This document shows, piece by piece, positions 22,982 to 32,470 of a stretch of DNA of 64,000 nucleotides. Below the pieces are notes generated by a model. The model saw nothing but the letters and a program-made list of their open reading frames with translations. It made no database searches and was not told where the DNA came from. Position 1 is the stretch's first letter; every line of letters begins with the position of its first letter. The translations under genes and the position numbers were made by a program. Source of the stretch: Centropus unirufus (taxonomy: Eukaryota; Chordata; Aves; Cuculiformes; Centropidae); contig VYZI01000112.1 of assembly GCA_013397695.1 (NCBI GenBank), positions 2,360,906 through 2,424,905 on the forward strand, in the 5' to 3' direction.

Positions 22982-25900
22982 GTGAGTATTTCAGTCTCGA
23001 CTCCTCTAGTCATGCAGGAATTTGCGCGTGTGTCTCACACTTTCTCATCTCCCGATGAATATGGGTAGGATGGCTCCCGATGGACGTTTCTTTTCCAGTA
23101 GAGAGTTTATGCGAGCGTGGGGGTATTTTTACTGGATGTGTTCCCTTCCTTTCTATATGTAGCATTGCTGACCAAATGGAGGATGATGTGGGCCACAAAA
23201 GGACAGAAGGCTGTTCTACAGGAGGTGCAGAAGGCCCAGCTGTACTGGAGAGCTCTGTCTCTGGGGTAGCTGCTGCCTTCCCCTTGAGCACACCCACACT
23301 GACCGAAGCAGGTAGGATCCTTCACCCTAGAGGAGAGTAAGGGGACAGATTACTGGGACCTGCAGGAGAATAACAGCAGTTTCAACACAGATCATGAGGG
23401 ATAGGCAAAGACAGAGTGAAATAAGCAGTAAAACCAACACTGTGCTTCTTACCTTCTTTATAGGTGTCTTCTCAGCAGAACAGTCCAAGAAAGATCTTCC
23501 CTTGCCATCTGATTGTGAGGTACCTTCTCTGAAGGAGGCAGTTGGGCCCCAGTGGGATCACCTTCTTCTGAGCTCATTGCCCTCTGCTTCCGCTTCTGCC
23601 ACACCTCCTCATGGGGGCCTTGGCGTGTCAGTGCTGTTAAGTTAGGACAGTGAAAAGCTGAGGGGAAGCTAATGACCTGGGTCTCCTAGCTGGTGTGCTT
23701 TCAACTGGATTTCCAGTAGAGGAATGACACAGTAAACCATTATGTCACTTATAACTCACCTTCAATCTCAGAAGAATGGTGCTTCCAGGATCCCTGGCTT
23801 TCCACCACACAGCTCTCTCATCCACATCCCCTCAGTGTCAAATGGTTGCCCACAGGACCTAGAGCCTAGGCGCTTGGCTTCTTCTGCCTGCCTCCTCTCT
23901 ATCTTGGGCTGGTGTACTCAGGCCCCTTTCTGAAGCCCTTCTCTACAGAGATGACCAAGATGCTGGCTGTACCTGTACTTGCTCTCCTTTCCCTCACCTC
24001 AGACCATTTTATGTGTGTTGGGTGAAGCTGGTGCTTTGGGTATGGCAACAGGCCCAGGAAAAGTCTGTGCTAGTTCTCACACATCTCTTTTAAATTACAC
24101 AGCTGGATCAAAAAGGTCCAAGCAAAGGTTCATCTGCTGTTCTGCTTCCACCTGCAAACGGAGACGGAGTGTGCACAGAATTAAATTCCGAGGACCACGG
24201 CAATGGTAATCTGTTGATGGACTAAGTGAATCCCTTTCTAAGCTTCTCTGCAGTGAAGCAGATAGGGAAAAGCAGCATGAAATAGGTACTCACAGCAGGG
24301 CTGCGTTTTTTACTTCCTTTATAGGTGTCTTGCAAGAAGCAGGAGTAGAAGAAATGGAACAGAAGGACTCCTCTTTGGGTTCTGAGGTAGAATCACTGAA
24401 TTATTTCAAACAGAAAAGACCCTGAAGATCAGAGTCACACTGCAAAACAAACACTGCCAAGCCTACCCCATAAAGCACATCGCTTAGTTCACTCTTCCCT
24501 CTCGTCCCCTCATTGTCAAATGATTGTCAGTACTACCTACAGCCTAGATCTTGCCTCTGCCCTGATGATTTTGCTCAGAAAAGACCCATAATCGCTTCAT
24601 CCCAATGGGAAACCTAAGCCTTCCACGTCCAACCACTAAACGATATCCCTAAGCACCAAGTCTGCACTTTTCCAAAATAGCTCCAGGCTTGTTGGCTCAA
24701 GCACTTCCCTGGGCAGGCTGTGCCAGTGCCTTTGTCAGTCCTTTCAGAGAGGACCTATTTATTAATCCCCTATCTAATCCTCCTCTGGAACAACTTAAGG
24801 TCTTTTCCTCTCATCCTACAACTTGCTGCGTGGAGAAAGAGACCAACATTCACCTGGCTACGACCTCCTTTTAGCCCTCTCTTCCACATCCTGTCAGTAC
24901 CTCCACTCTAGATGCTTTGCTGCTCCTGCCCAGCTCCTCTCTAGCTAGAGCAGGGGTACTTAAGCCGCTCTCAAAAGCCCTGCTCAACAAAGATGCCTAA
25001 GACAATGGTTGCATTTGTATTTTTACTTGTGTCCCACCTGATACCATTTCACCCGTGGTGGCTGAAGCTGCTGCATCTGTGTACATGGCAATGGGTGTAA
25101 AAGGAGTCTATACCAATTCTCATGCATCTCTTTGAAATTATGCAGGGAAAAGCAGAATGGACGATGATTAGGTTTGCTGAACTCCTCCTTGAACTGGCAG
25201 ACAATTACCAGGCCTATGCAGAGCTTCTTTCAGCACATCGCAGCAGTGGTAATTTCCTGAGTGGGTAAATGTGTCCCTTTGTAAGATGCTCTGTCCTGAA
25301 AGGGATGGGGAAAAGCAGTGTGAAATAAGCCCTCACAGCAGCGTTGCACTTTCTACCTCCTTTGTAGGCCTCCTGCCAGTGGAAGAGGTGAAACATGATG
25401 ATGAGGAGGAATATTGCAATGACTTTTCCAACAATTCTGAGGTAGGACACAAAAATAATTTTGTTTGGAAAATCCCCATCATCCATTGAGTCCAACTGAA
25501 AACCTCATGTTGTCGAGTCTACCATGTGCCTAAGCACCATGTCTATGCATTTTCTAAATACCTCCAACGATGGTGGCTCAAACACTTCCATGGGCCAGTG
25601 CTTGAGAGCTCTCTCAGGGAAGAGCTGTTCCTAGTCACCTATCTAATCCTTCACTCATTCTAATCATTCACACATTCATCTAGCTGCAACACCAATGGCA
25701 GCCCTCCACATGCTGGCTATAGAATCAGCACCTTGCTTGTTTTTTTAGAGACTCTGCAAGTTGAGCTGCCAATAGTTTACATCACATTCTTATCAGCTCA
25801 GTGAGTGCAGTACAGAAGGCTGCCAGACATCCGCTTTGTTCTAAAGGATGGGATTTTCATTCTTAAAAATGCATTCCTCAGCCTGTTTTTTAAAGTCCAG

Positions 25901-28477
25901 GTCAGCTCGACCGTCGACAAGCGCACACGTCTCCAAGTGGGACAGGGAAGTTTAACAGAGTTGTGGTAGGATGTATGGGACCTTTTCTCTGAAAACCCTG
26001 GTGCCCCCTGAATCCTGGGGCAAGATTGTCCCCTTAGGTGTTAGTCTTTATTGCATTGAAGACTCATTGTTAATACTGAATTTTGTTAATGTGGTGTTGT
26101 GGGCCAAATGCAGCTCGCAATTTCACTTCTTGATTCTTTTCTGGGGTTTTCACCGGATAACACTGAGGAGCAGGCTAATTCATGCCCTGCAAAACATCTA
26201 CAGAGGACCCACTTTGTTCTTGACTTGGAACTACCAGGTATAGGAGCTGGGTGAGATTCTTTGAGCTTCCTACATTCTGATCTGCTGTTCAAATACATAC
26301 TGGATCCTCCTGGTCTGCTTCAGCTAAGGTTGTTCGAGCATCTGTTAGATGCTATCATTCACCAGATCCTGGTGTGAAAATACTCCTGTAGGGCTCCATA
26401 TGGTCCTTGCAGGTACCAGGGAAAGAATAGAGGCTCACAGCACCTGCTATCTCTGCTGGAATACACTGTAGGGCAACTGGTTGTATAAGTCAAATCGGAA
26501 GCAGTTTCATGGACTGCAGCATTTAAAATCCCCTCCGAAGTATTTTTAAGAATTTGGAAGCATGAGCTGGAGAAAGATCAAGGGAAGGGGACTTCAGATG
26601 GTTGGACTGGATTCCTGACACTTGAACTGGATGACCTTGGAGATCTATTCCAACCTTAAGGATCCTGTGGTTCTTTGAAACTTCAGGGACTGCCAGTTTT
26701 TGAGCAGCTCCTGTGCATGGGTTATTTGTCGCCCTCTGGGATAGCAGCATTATGACCTGAAAGCTGCATCGGCACCCAGTGACTGCATGCGGCTGTCAGG
26801 AAATCATGGGAATCATGCATGACTTTTTAGCTCCCAGGAAAGGCAAGCTCCTGGTTTGGCAGGTTGGCTGGAGACTTGGGCACCTGCCACAGCAGGAGTG
26901 CTCTGTGCTTCCACCTACAAGCCCGCAGGAGCTGTGTTCACCTGGGCTCGGCACTGACAAACTCACCAGGTCTGGGAGCGTTTCCAAGGGCTGAACTTCA
27001 TCTACCTGCTCTATCACTACCAGAGTTTTGGGTGGGGGCAGCTGTGGTCTTCTGACTTCCCCAGCAAAGCTGAGGAGCTGCGTGGTGCTCACGAGGGGCG
27101 GTGGGATGCTGGCAGCTGGCTTGGGAGGGTAGGAGGTTTTTGTTGCATGGAGTTGGGCAGCGTCTTGGATCCAGCAACCTTCCCTAGGCATGGTTAACAT
27201 AGCACAGACACGGCCAGAGAGCCAGCAGCACCTGGAGGGCTGTGCTCACCAAACCAAAGGGTACAAATGACTACAATCTCTTTATGCCAGTGCCCTCTAG
27301 CCATGAAATAATTAAAATGCAGCCTTTGTGAACTACTAAACAACCGTGTGATGGTGAGCTCTGCTGCAAGGGTTGTGAGAGATCTCCAGGGTCTCACAGA
27401 GGTTTGGCTGCAGGGCTGGGGCCCAGCTCGGAGGCAAGAGCAGCCCCTTCCCTGTGGTGACCCTGGGGAGGCGTTCCCAGATGCTGCGTGCCCATCCCTG
27501 CCCAGGGAGCTGCTTCCAGCTGAGGCTCTCAGAAGGGAGAACAGGGTGACTGCTGAGATTGAGTTCTGTCTGCCAGCAGAGTGGAAGAGCGAAGTTACCA
27601 GGGCCACAAATAAATTCCCAGTCCCAGGTCCCATCACAAGCTGTAAGCATGACTCCCCTCATGGCTTCCAAAAACTCTGGTAAAGCTTTCCATTAAGGCT
27701 GCCAAACAGGTGTGAAATGATGACTGTAAACAAGTTACTGCCAGGAGACGCCAAAATGAGTGGGATTCTCCTCACAAACAGCTCACCATTGCTATAATTA
27801 CCATAGATACTCAGTATTCCCATTGCTACTCAGTATTCCCATTACAAATCCCTAAAATAGAACATTAACTACTCCTTAGGTTTCTCAATGGATTTTATAG
27901 CCTTTTGTCCTTTGTGGCTGAATTACTGGGTTTGATCATCCTGGATTTGATATGATGAAAGTTATGAACTTGCTCCATGTCGGTCATTTTTTAATTGCTT
28001 TCTATAGCTGCTGTTTGGCACCATTACAGTGCTTTGCGATATAAATTATTTATGTTAAGGGAAAGTGTATTTGCACTGTAACCTCAACCCTTAGCAGTGG
28101 TGTAAGCATGAGCTCCTGTGAGAAAATACTCAGGAAAGGCTGAAGAGCCAAGCTACACGAACAGCGAGGATTACCGTGCCCCAAAGACTGACTTGCCTTA
28201 AAGTGCCAAATTCATACCAGAGGATGCCCAAGGACTCCCTTAGTGTGAATAAATTCTTCTCTAATCTGGTGCTGAGACATCATCAGCTGTTTCGAACAAC
28301 CTTTGCGATCAATTATGGAGTTTAAAGAAGACTAAATTGCTTTTTTCTTCTCCAGGAATGTTAGGTCTTAAAAGACATAAGCATGACAGTAAGGCTGGTT
28401 ATGAAGAGCCTGAACAAGAAACAGTCCATTCCTTTTGGAAAGGAGAAAATGGAAACTTGGAAGCAGGCAGAATTTGA
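22944..28477 (+). CDS. Unrecognised gene candidate built of tandemly duplicated exon pairs
   Basis: Three exon pairs can be hand-spliced in one open frame: A1 23163-23311, B1 23464-23519, A2 24103-24205, B2 24325-24386, A3 25146-25248, B3 25368-25441 (182 codons). Every A exon ends in phase 1 and every B exon ends GAG| in phase 0, and all introns are GT-AG. A weak upstream exon at 22944-22981 (phase 0 to 2) would join A1 in frame. A terminal exon at 28356-28477 begins in phase 1, as a B exon does, and has a poly(A) signal 65 bp after its stop. One phase 0-to-1 exon between B3 and the last exon is needed but not identified. The product would be acidic and low-complexity. I recognise no family, so no function is proposed. 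Confidence 0.5.
23163..23311 (+). CDS. Tandem-exon gene, exon A1
   Basis: The acceptor is a pyrimidine tract ending tatatgtag; the donor is G|gtagga. It is open for 149 nt (IADQMEDDVGHKRTEG, later STPTLTEAG). It is longer than A2 and A3 and hard to align with them, so its 5' border is uncertain; an earlier AG is possible. Confidence 0.45.
23464..23519 (+). CDS. Tandem-exon gene, exon B1
   Basis: 56 nt between accttctttatag and gtacct, encoding GVFSAEQSKKDLPLPSDCE with the first base from A1. The acceptor tract is shared with B2 and B3. Confidence 0.5.
24103..24205 (+). CDS. Tandem-exon gene, exon A2
   Basis: 103 nt, acceptor aaattacacag and donor G|gtaatc, open as LDQKGPSKGSSAVLLPPANG and on to SEDHGN. 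Same length and phases as A3 (0 to 1). Confidence 0.55.
24325..24386 (+). CDS. Tandem-exon gene, exon B2
   Basis: 62 nt between acttcctttatag and gtagaa, encoding GVLQEAGVEEMEQKDSSLG and ending SE. Confidence 0.55.
24388..24900 (-). mobile_element. CR1 LINE fragment inside the tandem unit after B2
   Basis: It reads agaatcactgaattatttcaaa, aaaagaccctgaagatcaga, then ccactaaacgatatccctaag, cacttccctgggcaggctgtgcc and cctctcatcctac. These are successive landmarks of the reverse-complemented avian CR1 3' end. Confidence 0.8.
25146..25248 (+). CDS. Tandem-exon gene, exon A3
   Basis: 103 nt, acceptor aaattatgcag and donor G|gtaatt, open as GKAEWTMIRFAELLLELADN and on to HRSSG. The middle could form an amphipathic helix. 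Same length and phases as A2 despite low identity. Confidence 0.55.
25368..25441 (+). CDS. Tandem-exon gene, exon B3
   Basis: 74 nt between acctcctttgtag and gtagga, encoding GLLPVEEVKHDDEEEYCNDF and ending SNNSE, strongly acidic. Twelve nt longer than B2, so the frame is kept. Confidence 0.55.
25460..25700 (-). mobile_element. CR1 LINE fragment after B3 (duplicate copy)
   Basis: It reads cattgagtccaactgaaaac, cctaagcaccatgtctatgc and ggtggctcaaacacttcc. It is the same element and position as the copy after B2, but shorter. Confidence 0.75.
25701..28355. other. Region between B3 and the terminal exon; no exon identified
   Basis: Phase logic calls for one phase 0-to-1 exon here. A 34-nt stretch, ctacag|...|gtatag at about 26206-26239 (RTHFVLDLELP), has the right phase but a weak acceptor. 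The longer open frames near 27.2-27.7 kb occur on both strands in GC-rich sequence and are not recognised. Confidence 0.4.
26595..26685 (+). mobile_element. Short CR1 3' end fragment
   Basis: ggttggactggattcctgac, then ggatgaccttggagat and ttccaaccttaagg, resemble the sense CR1 3' end. The copy is short and diverged. Confidence 0.6.
28356..28477 (+). CDS. Probable terminal coding exon
   Basis: A strong acceptor (ttgcttttttcttctccag) precedes GMLGLKRHKHDSKAGYEEPE, which runs on to WKGENGNLEAGRI and then TGA at 28475-28477. The phase 1 start and the GxLG beginning resemble the B exons of the tandem array. An AATAAA lies 65 bp after the stop. Confidence 0.5.
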
Positions 28478-28541
28478 AGCAACAGTTCCCTTCATTTTTC
28501 TGTGGTAGCTTTATCTTCTCATGCAGTGCTCTTCTCAAGTA

Positions 28542-28547
28542 AATAAA
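28542..28547 (+). terminator. AATAAA poly(A) signal after the terminal exon
   Basis: The hexamer AATAAA lies within aagtaaataaaatgctg, at a usual distance for a short 3' UTR. Confidence 0.5.
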
Positions 28548-28549
28548 AT

Positions 28550-31500
28550 GCTGCTAATCCTTAAAGAATAAGAACAAGTGAATGTTCCTATGTGTGTGGG
28601 CACAGACCCAAGCTGGCTTCTCCCACCGGAGTGCAGGGAGGGAATAGCTGTGTAAGGACTCTTCTAAGCATGGAAGATAAGCTGTTTGCTCCTTAAAGCT
28701 TGGCACCTGCACCTGCAGCATCCCTTGCTGGAGCCAAGACATTAGGATGAGGATGTTTTACTCAGTCAACCATATGGCAGGGCAAATTACCTTCCACATT
28801 GAATCCTTTTGTAATATCATGTTCCGAAACCAAACGTCTTTATGGAACCTCCTGAAAGGTAATTCACCAAAAAGAGGGGAACGAGTGGCCAAAGGTGTTG
28901 GACACCTTTGGCAGTCTTGCTCACATCCAGGTATGCCGTGAGAACTGCACTGGCTTTCAGGATATAATCACGGGCTATGGAAACTGTCATGGCCTTCTCT
29001 GGCACAGGATCAGCCTGTCAATAACTCCACTACTTCTGTTCCATTTTCATAGAATATCGGGAAGAATACTCAGCATAAATAAGAATGGCAAAATCTCACT
29101 CAATCGTTAAAAAAAAAAAACGGGAAAGGAAAAAAGACAGAGGGTTTACCTACACAAACAAGTGCTCAGCTACACTTTCTGGATGTATTTTCTAAAAAAA
29201 AATTTGCTCTTTTATCTAACAAAATAAGCTTTCCTGCCCTAGTAAATTTAAAAATTGTACTGCTGTAGTAGAGATGTAGATATAAAAATGAAAGGCTTAT
29301 GGGGAGTGGTGATAGCTCTTATCAGTCACACATAACCAGGGGCAAAAAAGCTAAAGAAAGCTGTCAGGCATACATGTTCCTTTTAAGGTCTGAAACTAGA
29401 GCTGTAATCACAAATCTTTTGTCTCTGGATTCTCCTAAATCAATTTCAAAATACCTTCCCCTCTGAACTATTTGCTCCTCTAAGGTTTCCAAAATGAAAA
29501 GAGCCTCCTGCAGATACAGTTGTCAACCTTTGGTCACCACAACCAGCACGAAACCCTTAATGCTATTTAGAGAAGGAAGATTGTTCCTAAGACCCCCAAA
29601 ATCAGCCTTTCCTAATTAACCTTAAATTTAATTTTTTCTATGGCTCCCCCTGCCTGTGTTTTATGAACTAATTAGAAGTAAACCACAGTTTCAAAGATCT
29701 TCTAGACACTGATTTTGGGCCATTTCTTTGTTATTGCTCTATGTTTTTTCCTTATTTATTTGCTCGGTTCTTGCTACTGTGTAGCTATTTAGGATGAATT
29801 CATCTTAATTTCATTTTCCAGTAGCACCACTTGGGAGGAAGGATTGCCCTGGGATGAGAGCAGAGGGCTGCAAAAGGCAAATGATGTAACATTTCACGGT
29901 GGCTCTAGGGTCTGCATCCAGACTAGCAAATGGGTGCTGAAGCCATGGGCCCTCTAATCCTGGTCTGCAGGCTGAAGGGCTCTGCCCAAACAGGGTTTGA
30001 TCATTAGGGTGGAGACTCCTTTATCAATGCACTCCTCTTGAGATAGGGTAATAGCCACCAAATGTCTTTGATCTCGGTAGAGGCAATGTGTGCGACACAA
30101 GCCGTGGTGAAAGGGAACCTGCCTTCTGCCATCTGAGCTCTGAGGGACTGAAAGCCTAAAGAAAGGGAAAATTACCCGATCTCTTTCAAAATATTTTGCA
30201 TATATGCTTTCTTTTTGAAGACTGATTTTCTTTAAATTGAATTCTCTCCATTTTCAAAGGGTTTAAAGTTTGTCATGACTACAAACGGGGCGATCTCACA
30301 GAATGGAGGAATGGGGATGGAGCAGCTGATTTGACTCTCAGGCCCGCTGTAGGAATTGCCGCGGCACTATGAATGCTCTCTACAGGAGCAACTGCGCAGG
30401 TTTTGCAGATATTAAGGGCCCGGCACCATGCTATGAGAGGCACTACATTACCCCATTAGGGTGCCTATAAAAAGCTTTAGGAAGTGTACGAGATGCTAAA
30501 TCAACTTATTCGTACAAAACTGTTCCCCTAGGTGTCTTCTCAGGTGGACAGGCTGTTTACAGGGACCCCATCCCTGTATGACAAGGTAGAGAAAATCATA
30601 AAGGTTTGATTCAAAACGAAGCAATGCCTGACTGGCCATTGGCACATCTGATGTCTACCTGTGGTGGTCCAGCTAATGCCCACCACGCTCCTGCCAGGCA
30701 GTGCTGTGCCCCTGCCTTCTCACAGGGCAAATTGCAATTTGTAATTGAAATTACAAATTACATATGTAATTGAAATGGGCTACACCAAAGGCTGGCGTCT
30801 TGGTTCATGGAAATCTCAAAAATGTTCTGAGATCCTTGAGAGACACCTGACAAATACTGCAGAGAAGTAGATTTGTGATAGCAAATATGACTTTTGGCAG
30901 AGTAAGGAGGTGCATAAAAGGCTCTAAAAGTCTGTCTTTTATGGTCATCCTTTTCCAGAATGTGTCTGTAAGGGAGTAGGTAAAATAGGGAGAGTGAAAG
31001 TAAATAGAATACATTAATAGTGTCAGCCAGTATCCTTACCACAAAGCTTAAGAGAAAAGAACTATGCGCGTGGCAGTCAGGCAAGCATTATATATCAGAC
31101 ACCTCTGAATGGGCCCACTCTTTATTCCCTTAAGTCATTCATAATCGCCACAATTTAAAAAATACTTTTTCTTTTCTGTAAGTGCAAAACCCCCTTTTTA
31201 ATATTGATTTTATGCAAACACTTGGGTTCAGCATAAAGCTGTTTGTTTTAATTAAGCCGACAGTGTTCAGTGTGCACACGTGTGCTTGAATTAAGAAGTT
31301 TTCAGACGCTTTTAGAAAAGAAAACTCTTCCAATAAATGCTCTGACATAGAAATAGAAATATAAAAGTAAAGGCCTGGATCTATCCAGAAAACATTATTT
31401 TTTTTCTTTTCGATATCTTAAAATACAAATTTACACCCTTAAAAGCGATAATGGTCAGGGCTTGGAGAGAAACTTATAGCCAAAAAAAGCTGCCAGAATT

Positions 31501-31800
31501 CCCATGACCAGAATCTGAATTTTGTCCCCACGTGTAACTCTAATTATTGGTGTAACTCTGATTTTTTCTCAACATATCCTTTTTCTGATCTCAGTTCACC
31601 AAAACCACTTGTTTTGATTATTTAGATTTAAAACCGCTTCCAGTGTTTCACCATCACTATTCGAGAACCAAACTCGCGCTAAGGCCAGAGCGAATTTTGC
31701 TTTGAGACTTTGGCCGTGATATGGAATTCGGGCACGTGAAGCACTTTCATTTATGAAACCTTACAGACATCAATCGGTTCTGGTTACTCAACAAGGCTTT
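28550..31800. other. Gene-poor stretch
   Basis: No gene recognised. It holds a perfect 11-bp-arm inverted repeat at 28888-28912, an AT palindrome at 30736-30759 and a B-exon-like piece at about 30527-30580 with an internal TGA. Confidence 0.45.
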
Positions 31801-31829
31801 GGGGCTGAAGGTTTTATTTTAAGGAGATG

Positions 31830-32470
31830 CTCCAGGGCCAGGGACTCCCGCGGCGTTTTAGAGCGGGGCCCGCCCGGTCAGGGCTTGGGGCTTTTCCTCC
31901 CGACTGAGCCGCGCGGGCTATGGAGGAGTCAGATGGAAAACACCGCCAAGGGACTTAAAAGGGACGGGCTCCAGGCGTTCTGGAGTCAGCGGAGCGCTCC
32001 CCGACAACGCTGCTTGCTCAACTGATAGAGCTATCTCCAGCGGCAGCCAGAAGCCAGACGTGATTTTCAGGATTTAACGTGTTCCCGCCTTATCTCGCGG
32101 ATCAGCAGCTGCCTTGGGGCCGCAGACAAAGAGAGACTTGGAGGGGGGGGATAGACGAGATGACCCTGTTTACTTTCTCAATGGAATACGAATGGTTGAT
32201 ATGCACTCCCTGTTTGCTCCCAGCCCAGGCCACTGGGGCTCCCTTTTGTGCTGGGAGGCTTGGAAACCATCCCCGCGCTCTGCGGTTAACCTCACTTTTC
32301 ATTTCTTTCGCGCTCGCTCGTGGAAGAGGGCTCGGCTACAGCTGGAATTCGATAGAGGGGAAGCCAGGCTCAGCCCAGCCGCTAAAACACTGCGGGAGCT
32401 GGAAGAAACGGGAGGTTTTGGGAAGAGTGGGGATCGTGCCTGGAGGACGTGAAAGTCCGCTTGTCAAGCG
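31830..32470. promoter_or_regulatory. CpG-rich island without an assigned gene
   Basis: CpG dinucleotides are dense (cccgcggcg, gcggggcccgcccgg, gagccgcgcggg, tctcgcgg, ttcgcgctcgctcg) in a locally A/T-rich setting. This fits an unassigned promoter or a germline hypomethylated element. A 149-codon open frame inside (32079-32528) resembles nothing I know. Confidence 0.45.

Larger units (their letters stand above)
23160..25700 (+). repeat. Tandem segmental duplication (units about 0.86 and 1.04 kb)
   Basis: B1 to B2 is 861 bp, and A2 to A3 and B2 to B3 are both 1043 bp. Introns A2-B2 and A3-B3 are both 119 bp and identical at about 87 positions by hand count. The segments before A2 and A3 also match (for example tctcacacatctctttt against tctcatgcatctctttg). 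CR1 remnants follow B2 and B3 at the same place, so a CR1 insertion came before the last duplication. Confidence 0.75.

Noticed and set aside
27194..27683. Overlapping open frames of 111-147 codons on both strands
   Set aside because: Mutually overlapping, low-complexity Pro/Ala/Ser-rich products without recognisable motifs; typical of GC-rich non-coding sequence.
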